NCBI GenBank assembly: GCA_012514355.1
Contig: JAAZAL010000087.1
Coordinates: 1 to 6,008 of the forward strand
Reading direction: 5' to 3'
From: Candidatus Dojkabacteria bacterium
GTDB taxonomy: Bacteria > Patescibacteriota > Dojkabacteria > SC72
Length of the DNA: 6,008 bases
Shown here: in pieces, positions 1 through 6,007 of the stretch
How the letters are laid out: the number at the start of each line of letters is the position of its first letter
How positions within the stretch are numbered: the first letter of the stretch is position 1
Made by a program: the position numbers and the translations under genes
Notes under the pieces: generated by a model
The model's database searches: none
What the model saw: only the letters and a program-made list of their open reading frames with translations
Told to the model about the DNA's origin: nothing

Positions 1-1
1 T

Positions 2-1240
2 AATACTGTTAAATTCTCCAATGAAATGTACGGATTAAGAGTTCAAGGAAAAAGCTATGAAATATGTTCAGCAGGATTTGGAAGCGGATTTGTTATAAAT
101 GATAGTGGACATGTAGTTACGAATGCTCATGTTGTAAATATAGATAACCTCGACGCCCTTGTCGAAGGTACTTCTACTGAAGGGACATTTGAAGAAGATT
201 TTTTAGCTGATGTAGTTGATTATCTTGTTTCCGAATTTGATACCACAACTCTCTCTCAAGCCACGGAGGAACAGATGATCTATTTTATTACTGCTTTAAT
301 AACTGATTTAAACAAAGAAGGATATATAACCATTACAGATAAAAATAGAGAAATATATATTCAAGGAGAAAATATATTTAAAAACAATCCAGAGAGTGGA
401 GAACTATTAGAAAAGGATAAATACTTTAAAGCTAATTTAATTCAGAGTACACCACTTACATCATACTATGAATCTCTTCTGTTAGATGAGACTTCAATAA
501 CTGAAATAGCAGATTTAGCAGTAATACAAGTAGAAGGGGATTTCAATCTCCCCTCAATACCAATTAATACTGCAGGGTTTTCAATAGGACAAACAATATA
601 TGTTGTTGGATATCCAGTAATAGCTGATGATTCTGAATTGATTAGTAGTACACAGGTATTAAGTTCTAGTGTTACAAAGGGCAGTATTAGTTCAATAAAA
701 CCAAATACAAATAACACTTTTGATTTAGTACAAATAGATGCTGCAATACAAGGGGGAAATAGTGGCGGTCCAATTATCGATGAAGATGGAAATGTAGTTG
801 CAGTAGCAACATATAGTATTAGCTCAGATAGCGGAAATTACAACTATGGAGTTTCTTCTAAAGAGTTACAAACCTTTTTAAGTAATTCTTCCATACAACC
901 TCAGATAAATCCTATGAGAATTGAATTAGAGAAATCTCTTTCAGATGTGTCTTTGTCATACTACAAGAGGGCCCAAAAATCTCTTGAGGATATTTTACTT
1001 AAACAACCAAACCTTACAGTAACGCTACAACCCGTACTTGATTTATGCAAAGAGAGAATAGAGGCAGGAGAGGATAAGACACCACTACTGGATATAAACA
1101 ATAGAATACTAATGATAGTAATACTAGTAATTTTACTACTCCTTCTAGTTATCTCTGTAGTCTTTTTGATGTTAAACATCAAAAAGATTTCTCAAAAGAA
1201 AAAACAACTGTCCCAAACACCTAATTTAATTAATCAATAA
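2..1240 (+). CDS. Membrane-anchored trypsin-like (HtrA/DegP-type) serine protease, 5'-partial
   Basis: This is probably a surface-exposed endopeptidase of the chymotrypsin/HtrA (S1C) fold. The frame is open to the left edge, so the first Met at 26 is probably internal and the signal peptide or N-terminal anchor lies outside the window. Counting from that Met, the catalytic residues are His35 (in TNAHVV), Asp163 (in IADLAVIQV) and Ser246 (in GGNSGGPI), all in the usual contexts. The His-Asp distance is about 128 residues, against about 30 in DegP, so there is an insertion of roughly 90-100 residues (about 44-132), rich in acidic and predicted helical segments. After the protease domain comes a helical region (about 296-355, perhaps TPR-like) instead of a recognisable PDZ domain. 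A hydrophobic segment (about 361-384) and a Lys-rich tail follow. The positive tail suggests it is cytoplasmic, with the protease domain outside. It is the first visible gene of the tight plus-strand cluster. The fold assignment is firm; substrate and exact subfamily are unknown. Confidence 0.9.
   Translation, partial: NTVKFSNEMYGLRVQGKSYEICSAGFGSGFVINDSGHVVTNAHVVNIDNLDALVEGTSTEGTFEEDFLADVVDYLVSEFDTTTLSQATEEQMIYFITALITDLNKEGYITITDKNREIYIQGENIFKNNPESGELLEKDKYFKANLIQSTPLTSYYESLLLDETSITEIADLAVIQVEGDFNLPSIPINTAGFSIGQTIYVVGYPVIADDSELISSTQVLSSSVTKGSISSIKPNTNNTFDLVQIDAAIQGGNSGGPIIDEDGNVVAVATYSISSDSGNYNYGVSSKELQTFLSNSSIQPQINPMRIELEKSLSDVSLSYYKRAQKSLEDILLKQPNLTVTLQPVLDLCKERIEAGEDKTPLLDINNRILMIVILVILLLLLVISVVFLMLNIKKISQKKKQLSQTPNLINQ
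1161..1187. repeat. Perfect inverted repeat, 13-bp arms with a 1-nt centre
   Basis: The left arm tctttttgatgtt (1161-1173) is the exact reverse complement of the right arm aacatcaaaaaga (1175-1187), with a single A at 1174 between them. As RNA it could fold into an 11-bp stem with a 5-nt UUAAA loop. It lies inside the protease gene, over the codons for the end of the transmembrane helix and the start of the Lys-rich tail (residues F-L-M-L-N-I-K-K-I). No T-tract follows it on either strand, so it does not look like a standard intrinsic terminator. It could be a protein-binding palindrome, an mRNA structure affecting the downstream genes, or a coincidence in AT-rich coding sequence. Confidence 0.7.
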
Positions 1241-1241
1241 T

Positions 1242-1697
1242 ATGAATTTACAAGAGTATCAAAAAAGTTTGGAAACAGAGCAACCCTTTATAGAATTTAA
1301 TGGGGAACTTAAACAGATGCCTTTCTACCTATCTCCCCAAAATAACCCGTATCCCCTAGACATATTAAACAATTTAGGAGAGTACCCAATTAAAATTACT
1401 GAGGAGGAATTTGCTCTTCTTGTTCTCTATCCTGGTGGAAAGGTTGAATATATTGAACGGGAGGGAGTACTCATACCTAATATGGTAAGAATATTTGGAG
1501 CAACAAGCCAAGAAGGAGTACAGTCACTTAGGACAGAACATTTAGACACCCTAATATACTTTGATCAGGTTAGAGAAGATGAAATAGAACCGAAAGGTGA
1601 GTACTTACATTTTGGAGATTTACATCTTCAAATTGACAGAGTAGAGGGTAATAATCAAATCATAAAAGATTGGTGGATATCCGAAAGAAAAGGTTAA
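1242..1697 (+). CDS. Hypothetical soluble protein, 151 aa
   Basis: I do not recognise this protein. It has no signal peptide or membrane segment, so it should be cytoplasmic. It is acidic overall and alternates short strand-like stretches (FALLVLYPGGKVEYIE at about 57-72, YLHFGDLHLQIDRVEG at about 121-136) with turns, which suggests a small beta-rich domain. It ends in a Trp-Trp pair followed by a charged tail (WWISERKG). No cysteine and no obvious metal or nucleotide motif is present. The start is well constrained: the ATG lies 1 nt after the protease stop, and an in-frame stop at 1227-1229 rules out a longer form. No Shine-Dalgarno motif precedes it, so translational coupling to the protease gene is likely. 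The 3-nt gap to the next gene supports co-expression. Its length and intact frame across 450 nt support a real gene; its function is unknown. Confidence 0.8.
   Translation: MNLQEYQKSLETEQPFIEFNGELKQMPFYLSPQNNPYPLDILNNLGEYPIKITEEEFALLVLYPGGKVEYIEREGVLIPNMVRIFGATSQEGVQSLRTEHLDTLIYFDQVREDEIEPKGEYLHFGDLHLQIDRVEGNNQIIKDWWISERKG
1683..1693 (+). promoter_or_regulatory. Ribosome binding site of the half-MFS gene
   Basis: The purine-rich run gaaagaaaagg ends 7 nt before the ATG at 1701, a good Shine-Dalgarno distance. It supports that start and overlaps the last codons of the upstream gene. It is the only convincing Shine-Dalgarno-like motif before any of the five starts that lie in the window. Confidence 0.5.
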
Positions 1698-1700
1698 ATA

Positions 1701-2315
1701 ATGAATTCAATATTAAAAAGATTTAAAAAGATAAATAAGGTGTTAATATTTTTAACATTTTCTGATGTGTTTTCTTGGGGTTCATTCACAGTAATCTCTG
1801 CATTAACAGGACTATACCTAGCCACTAAGTTAGGTCAAAATACAGTAGAGTATGTAGGAATTGGAACTGCAATATATTTCTTTGTACGAGGTTTAGCACA
1901 AATGCCAATAGGACATCTTACTGACAAATTTAAAAAGGATAAAGATGAAATATTTCTACTAGCTTTAGGAATAGTATTAATGGGGACACCCTTTCTTTTT
2001 TACCAAAAAATAACTGTGTTCTATCATTACTTTTTACTTCAGGCTATCTTTGGATTAGGTGCCGCTCTCAATGTAACAAATTGGAGAAAACTTTTTGCCT
2101 TAAATATTGATGGGGGAAGAGAGGGAAGACAGTATGCAACTTATGAGACCATTATGAGTTTATGTACAGGAGTATTAAGTGTAGGAGGAGGAGTAATAGC
2201 AAACATGGGAGACAAGTACTTTGACTTGGTAATATCATCTGCTGGTCTCTTTATCATATTAGCCAGCTTTTGGATTCTTCTCATCTACCTTCTTGAGGAG
2301 AGAAAAAGTAGTTAA
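1701..2315 (+). CDS. Half-size MFS-like six-helix membrane protein
   Basis: This is a polytopic inner-membrane protein resembling the N-terminal half of a Major Facilitator Superfamily transporter. Six hydrophobic segments are visible at about residues 14-42, 50-72, 83-101, 105-126, 147-168 and 174-198. Between segments 2 and 3 lies GHLTDKFKKDK (71-81), which fits MFS motif A (G-x-L-x-D-K followed by basic residues). Full MFS proteins have 12 helices and about 400 residues; this one stops at 204 after a charged end (EERKSS). The TAA at 2313-2315 is followed 18 nt later by an unrelated gene, so I see no C-terminal half in any downstream frame. It may act as a homodimer, pair with another half, or have a non-transport role. 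A Shine-Dalgarno-like AAAGG 7 nt upstream fixes the start. Membrane topology is clear and MFS kinship is likely; the substrate is unknown. Confidence 0.8.
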   Translation: MNSILKRFKKINKVLIFLTFSDVFSWGSFTVISALTGLYLATKLGQNTVEYVGIGTAIYFFVRGLAQMPIGHLTDKFKKDKDEIFLLALGIVLMGTPFLFYQKITVFYHYFLLQAIFGLGAALNVTNWRKLFALNIDGGREGRQYATYETIMSLCTGVLSVGGGVIANMGDKYFDLVISSAGLFIILASFWILLIYLLEERKSS

Positions 2316-2333
2316 CTTTATTTATCTCTATTT

Positions 2334-2726
2334 ATGAAAAAGAAATATCTCTTTATCGGATTAATCCTTGGATTAATAGCACTTGGCGTAGTAACGTTCT
2401 TTTTGGTAAGAAATAGAGGAGAGGAAGAAATTGTTGAAGATATTAATAATACTCCTACTTACAAATACGATATGATTTTAGAAAAACAGTATAAAGCTGA
2501 TAACCTATGGGAGTATAAAGTTTCTGGTCAATTTCCAAACCCTTGCTACACTGCTTCAGTAGAGGAGATTGTCAGAGAAAGTTTTCCAGAGCAGGTCACC
2601 ATTGTCATTACAGTATCAAAACCCTCCGAGGAAATGGTATGTGCACAAGTAATAAGTGAATATGAACATGAAGACAGCTTTACTGCAAGTGAACAGGCAG
2701 TAGTAAAATTAGAAGTAATAGATTAG
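2334..2726 (+). CDS. Hypothetical membrane-anchored protein with small two-Cys extracytoplasmic domain
   Basis: This 130-residue protein starts MKKKY and has one hydrophobic segment (about 5-25). An acidic linker (about 29-40) and a predicted beta-rich domain of some 90 residues follow. The basic N-terminus and single helix indicate an uncleaved signal anchor with the domain outside. No lipobox cysteine is present near the helix. The domain has just two cysteines, Cys71 in GQFPNPCY and Cys103 in MVCAQVIS, which could form a disulfide. A G-x-x-P-x-P-C start and a later C-x-Q-V strand recall small secreted beta-domain proteins of unknown function. That resemblance is from memory and not checked. 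The gene lies 18 nt after the half-MFS gene and 23 nt before the HAD gene, with no Shine-Dalgarno motif. Its membrane location and neighbours suggest an envelope role with the protease or half-MFS protein, but this is inference. Confidence 0.78.
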   Translation: MKKKYLFIGLILGLIALGVVTFFLVRNRGEEEIVEDINNTPTYKYDMILEKQYKADNLWEYKVSGQFPNPCYTASVEEIVRESFPEQVTIVITVSKPSEEMVCAQVISEYEHEDSFTASEQAVVKLEVID

Positions 2727-2749
2727 TATCTTCTTTTAAACCAGAAACA

Positions 2750-3514
2750 ATGAAAAATATTGAAAAAATCTTTAACAACAAAACAGTAAAGTTTATCCTC
2801 TTTGATATGGATAGAACATTGGTAGATACAGCTACCTATTTTGACGAAGAGATGACAAATGCAATTTTAAATATTGTTGCTAAAATTCATCCCGATTTCC
2901 CACTTAAAAAACAGATAAAAATAACTGGAGAGATATTAAAATTAGCTAATGAAATATACCGTAGAGATAAATTGCCCACTCTGGTTGATACATTAAGCTT
3001 AGAAGCAATAGAGCAATATTTTAAGAAAAAGAAAGTTAAAATTAATAACTCAGATATATCCAAATCTCTTAAATCTCTTTACAAAGAGTTTTACATAACA
3101 TCTCCTTTAACCTTTCCATACACTGTTAATACTCTTCATAAAATTAATAGGTTAGGAATAAAGATGGGAGTATATTCTCATGCACAGAAAGGGTGGACAA
3201 AAATTAAGGTAGGAACGATCAAGAGAGAGTACACAGAAAGATATCATAAAAATTTTAAATTACCCTTCTTTACTACAAAAATAACTGACTCAAAAGACAA
3301 ACTAGGCTGGGTTAATGCAGGTAAACATTTCAAACTTGATTTTAAAAACACCTTAGTAATTGGTGACAGTTTAACCTCAGATATATATCCAGCAATACAA
3401 GCAGGGTATGGGTATGTAATATATTTAAGACACAATAACAAAAAAGAAAGTATTACAGCTAATAAATCAATCAAAGTATATCAAACAAAGGATTTAGGAA
3501 GTATATTCTCCTAA
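2750..3514 (+). CDS. HAD-superfamily hydrolase (probable phosphatase)
   Basis: This is probably a cytoplasmic Mg-dependent phosphohydrolase acting on a small phosphorylated molecule. All haloacid dehalogenase core motifs are visible in its 254 residues. Motif I is LFDMDRTLVDT, with nucleophile Asp19 and acid/base Asp21. Motif II is Ser143 in GVYSHA. The motif III lysine is probably Lys182 or Lys184 in DSKDKLGW. Motif IV is VIGDSLTSDIYPA, with Asp206 and Asp211 for the metal. About 115 residues between motifs I and II, largely helical (about 30-118), form a C1-type cap like that of phosphoglycolate phosphatase and YjjG-type nucleotidases. The substrate cannot be read from the sequence. The ATG at 2750 places motif I about 18 residues in, as is usual. 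It is the last gene of the plus-strand cluster, and its TAA overlaps the stop codon of the convergent dehydrogenase gene. Confidence 0.9.
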   Translation: MKNIEKIFNNKTVKFILFDMDRTLVDTATYFDEEMTNAILNIVAKIHPDFPLKKQIKITGEILKLANEIYRRDKLPTLVDTLSLEAIEQYFKKKKVKINNSDISKSLKSLYKEFYITSPLTFPYTVNTLHKINRLGIKMGVYSHAQKGWTKIKVGTIKREYTERYHKNFKLPFFTTKITDSKDKLGWVNAGKHFKLDFKNTLVIGDSLTSDIYPAIQAGYGYVIYLRHNNKKESITANKSIKVYQTKDLGSIFS

Positions 3515-4854
3515 TTTATTACCATTCCCCTTGCAGCCATTACTCCTGTTACAGCAGCACCAGTAATCGAACCAGAAAGACCAGCAGCGTCCCCTGCTAC
3601 AAACAAACCTTTAATACTACTCTCTAATTTCTTGTTAGTCTCTATTTTAGAAGATCTAAATTTAACCTCAGGAGCGTAAAGTAGTGTAGAACCAGAATTA
3701 ATACCTGGCATTACATTATCTAATATCTCCAAGCCTTCAATAATGTTTAATACAATCCTATGAGGCAAGCCCATTGAGATATCTCCAGGTACAACATCTT
3801 GTAGTGAAGGTTCAACAAAGGATTTTTCAAGTCTTGACCATGTACTCCTTCTTCCATCTTTCAAATCATACAATGTTTGAAGTAAAGGTTTCCCTCCTCC
3901 TAAAAGGGAGGTTAACTCAGCTACTGATTTAGCATAGGCTATAGAATTTTCTAAAGGCTCTTTTAGATTTACCTCACAAAGAAATGCAAAATTAGAATTC
4001 TTACTATCATGATCTGAGTTAGAATGACCATTAACACACACATAGCTATCATACTTCTCAATTGAAACCATACCGTTAGGACAGCTACAGAAAGTTCTAA
4101 CAATATCTTGGTATGTTTTAGTTCTAACTCTGTAAACGGTTTCATACAGAGTCTGTGCTTGCCTTCTCATTATTGATGAGGGAAATTCTACTCTAACACC
4201 CACTTCAACCTTGTCATATATATATTTAATATTGTAATCATCTGCTAATTTTTGAAGCCACCGGGCATTAACTCTCCCCGGAGCAAGAAGTACTTTGTTT
4301 GCATATATCTTTTTACCCTTATCAGTAATTACACCGTATGCTCGACCGTTCTTTACTAAAATATCCTTTACAGTAGTACTATCCATTAAATCAACACCAT
4401 TTGACAGAATATACTCCTGGAAATTTTTTACAAACTGCTTTAAGTGGTCTGTTCCAACATGTCTTGCTTTTCTAATTACTAGTTCAACGTCATTAGTTTC
4501 TGCTCCCTGAATTAATCTATCTAACTCCTCATTCTGTTTAGGGTAATACTCCGAATTAACCCCGAACTGTGTAAATATCTTATCTACATAATCTAATATT
4601 TTTTGATATTTAAATCTTGATATTAAATGAAACGCTTTCTCGTGTGAGAGATTTGCTGTTAAGGTTAGCTTACCATCTGAATATGTACCAGCACCTCCAA
4701 CGCCTACCATAACATCAGAGGGTTTTCGCTTTTCAATCCTTTTACCTAAATCTACAATACATATGGAAATGTTTTTTCTCTTTTTAAGAATTTCGTAACA
4801 CGCAAATAGTCCAGCAGGTCCAGCACCAACAATAAGATAATCATATTTTTTCAT
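3511..4854 (-). CDS. FAD-dependent dehydrogenase / NAD(P)/FAD-dependent oxidoreductase (COG2509 type)
   Basis: This is a complete 447-residue flavoprotein. The N-terminus holds the dinucleotide-binding Rossmann signature (YLIVGAGPAGLFA, Gly10-x-Gly12-x-x-Gly15) with Asp35 at the end of the second strand. Further family landmarks are GVGGAGTYSDGKLTL (51-65), LLAPGRVNARWL (189-200), a Cys-x-Cys in RTFCSCPNG (Cys256, Cys258), and the C-terminal FAD-closing motif GLFVAGDAAGLSGSITGAA (416-434). These fit the 'uncharacterized FAD-dependent dehydrogenase' group. Some members carry an extra N-terminal domain of about 80-100 residues, which is absent here. It should be a soluble cytoplasmic redox enzyme; the substrate is not established for the family. 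The ATG at 4854 puts the Rossmann strand right at the N-terminus and follows a plausible promoter, so I keep it, although no Shine-Dalgarno motif is present. Its TAG overlaps the HAD gene stop by three shared bases. Confidence 0.92.
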   Translation of the reverse strand: MKKYDYLIVGAGPAGLFACYEILKKRKNISICIVDLGKRIEKRKPSDVMVGVGGAGTYSDGKLTLTANLSHEKAFHLISRFKYQKILDYVDKIFTQFGVNSEYYPKQNEELDRLIQGAETNDVELVIRKARHVGTDHLKQFVKNFQEYILSNGVDLMDSTTVKDILVKNGRAYGVITDKGKKIYANKVLLAPGRVNARWLQKLADDYNIKYIYDKVEVGVRVEFPSSIMRRQAQTLYETVYRVRTKTYQDIVRTFCSCPNGMVSIEKYDSYVCVNGHSNSDHDSKNSNFAFLCEVNLKEPLENSIAYAKSVAELTSLLGGGKPLLQTLYDLKDGRRSTWSRLEKSFVEPSLQDVVPGDISMGLPHRIVLNIIEGLEILDNVMPGINSGSTLLYAPEVKFRSSKIETNKKLESSIKGLFVAGDAAGLSGSITGAAVTGVMAARGMVIN

Positions 4855-4881
4855 TTTGTTTTTAGTATTGGATTACATATT

Positions 4882-4910
4882 ACTATATACAAATTCCATA
4901 GATGATTCAA
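4882..4910 (-). promoter_or_regulatory. Candidate sigma70-type promoter for the FAD-dehydrogenase gene
   Basis: Reading the minus strand in the 64-nt gap between the ABC-F stop and the dehydrogenase ATG, a -35-like TTGAAT (4910-4905) is followed after exactly 17 nt by a -10-like TATAGT (4887-4882). These match the consensus at 4/6 and 5/6 positions. Transcription would start near 4875 and give a leader of only about 20 nt with no Shine-Dalgarno motif. The gap is very AT-rich, so chance matches are common, but the spacing and placement are right. The dehydrogenase gene could still also be read through from the ABC-F gene. Confidence 0.4.
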
Positions 4911-4920
4911 CTATGAAATT
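4892..4920 (-). terminator. Weak hairpin at the ABC-F stop codon, possible terminator
   Basis: An inverted repeat starts within the ABC-F stop codon. AATT, one mismatch and CATAG pair with CTATG and AATT around a 9-nt loop, giving nine base pairs in all. On the minus strand it is followed by TTTGTATATAG, a poor U-tract. The stem is AT-rich and weak, so termination would be inefficient at best. Its loop holds the -35-like element of the candidate promoter. It could equally be a regulatory dyad or chance pairing. Confidence 0.2.
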
Positions 4921-6007
4921 AAATAATCCCAACTTTTTTAAGATACTCTTCTTTGAAATATCCATATTTCTCTTCTGGCATTAGTAGTACCTTATCAATC
5001 CCTAATCTTTTGACAAATTCAGGTTGATGGCTAACAAGTATGATGGTACCCTTGTATTCTTTTAGAGCTAAAAGTAATATACTTTGAGAATCTACATCTA
5101 GATATGTAGTAGGTTCGTCTAATACTAATACATTATGTCTATTAGCAAAAAGTTTAGCTAAAGCTAATCTAGTCTTTTCTCCTCCAGAGATTGTTTTAAT
5201 TTTCTGATTAACCATTTCTCCAGTAATTAAAAATCTCCCTAGAAAAGATCTTCTATCAATATCTCCCCAATTTAATCCGTAAACATTTTCTAAAACAGTT
5301 TGCTCATAATCTAAACCCTCATACTCTTGAGAGTAATACCCTATATCTACACCCTTTCCCCAAAGAAATTTTCCTTTACTCTGTTTTAATTTCCCTACTA
5401 ATATCTTAAGCAATGTTGTTTTACCAACACCGTTCTTACCGATAATGGCAATCTTTTCACCTTTCTCTACATCAAAGGATACACTCTTTAATACAGGGAG
5501 ACCTCTTTGATACTCTTTTGAAATGTTGTTTACAAATAAAACATTTCTAGAGCTTGGAATAGGAGTAGGTATTTTAATATTTAATTTCTTGCTTTTTATT
5601 AATTCACTTTTAATCTTTCTAACTCTCTCTTTTTCTACTTCTAACTGTTCATATTTTTTAGCAGCTTTCATTTTTTCTTTAGTACTTCCCCTTGAGGAGA
5701 GAGTTTTAGCATTTTCAAATACTTTTTTAACCCTTCTCTCTTGTGCTTTTAACTGTTTATGAAGTAATTGATCTTTAAGAGAGATCTGTTTTAAGAAGTT
5801 TTCATAATTACCCCTATATACCTCTATCTGATGTTTAATATCACTTAAATACCATATCTTGTTTATCCCCTTATTCATTAATCTTAAATCATGGGAGACA
5901 ACTAATACTGCCTTAGGGTAGTGAATTAAGTATCCCATTAACCACTCTGCTGAAGGAATATCCAAAAAGTTAGTTGGCTCGTCTAGAATTAATAGATCAG
6001 ACTTCTC
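4919..6007 (-). CDS. ABC-F family ATP-binding protein, 5'-partial (runs off the right edge)
   Basis: ABC-F proteins have two ATPase domains and no membrane part; they act on the ribosome as translation factors or antibiotic-resistance proteins. The visible 362 residues begin within the first domain at its Walker B motif (LLILDEPTNFLD), and the reading frame continues past the window edge. The TTG at 5965 codes for the Leu of that motif and is not the start. Counting from it, the first-domain H-switch is VVSHD (His25). A Lys/Glu-rich coiled-coil linker (about 60-130) corresponds to the P-site tRNA-interaction region. The second domain has Walker A GKNGVGKTT (176-184), Q-loop YYSQE (Gln213), signature ISGGEKTRLALAK (259-271), Walker B LVLDEPTTYLD (Asp283, Glu284) and H-switch LVSHQ (His313). 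It ends soon after, without a long C-terminal extension. The second Walker B reads DEPTTYLD in place of the usual DEPTNHLD. The family is certain; the subfamily is not decidable here. Confidence 0.95.
   Translation of the reverse strand, partial: EKSDLLILDEPTNFLDIPSAEWLMGYLIHYPKAVLVVSHDLRLMNKGINKIWYLSDIKHQIEVYRGNYENFLKQISLKDQLLHKQLKAQERRVKKVFENAKTLSSRGSTKEKMKAAKKYEQLEVEKERVRKIKSELIKSKKLNIKIPTPIPSSRNVLFVNNISKEYQRGLPVLKSVSFDVEKGEKIAIIGKNGVGKTTLLKILVGKLKQSKGKFLWGKGVDIGYYSQEYEGLDYEQTVLENVYGLNWGDIDRRSFLGRFLITGEMVNQKIKTISGGEKTRLALAKLFANRHNVLVLDEPTTYLDVDSQSILLLALKEYKGTIILVSHQPEFVKRLGIDKVLLMPEEKYGYFKEEYLKKVGII

Noticed and set aside
26..28. ATG as the true start of the protease
   Set aside because: The upstream frame is open to the edge, and a start here would leave no signal peptide and truncate the first strand of the barrel. 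It is more likely an internal Met.
466..717. Minus-strand reading frame opposite the protease domain
   Set aside because: It lies fully antisense to a region with catalytic protease motifs and has no recognisable domain. The same reasoning removes 961-1182 (-), 3244-3474 (-), 4295-4510 (+) and 5523-5762 (+).
2358..2379. Repeated ggattaat in the anchor helix of the two-Cys protein
   Set aside because: It comes from the G-L-I-L-G-L-I hydrophobic helix using the same codons.
3062..3079. Tandem repeat aaatctctt x2 in the HAD gene
   Set aside because: Two short copies coding for K-S-L-K-S-L in a helical cap; the pattern reflects the amino-acid repeat and is too short to be a functional repeat array.
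3896..3911. cctcc / ggagg hairpin as a terminator between the convergent genes
   Set aside because: It is about 380 nt inside the dehydrogenase gene, codes for its Gly-Gly-Gly stretch, and has no T-tract.
4127..4152. Inverted repeat actctgta / tacagagt with a 10-nt loop in the dehydrogenase gene
   Set aside because: Eight-base arms with a flexible loop are expected by chance several times in 6 kb, and no T-tract or gene boundary is nearby.
5963..5965. TTG as the start codon of the ABC-F gene
   Set aside because: It codes for Leu inside the conserved DEPTNFLD motif, and the frame stays open with conserved Walker B residues to the window edge, so the gene is simply cut off.
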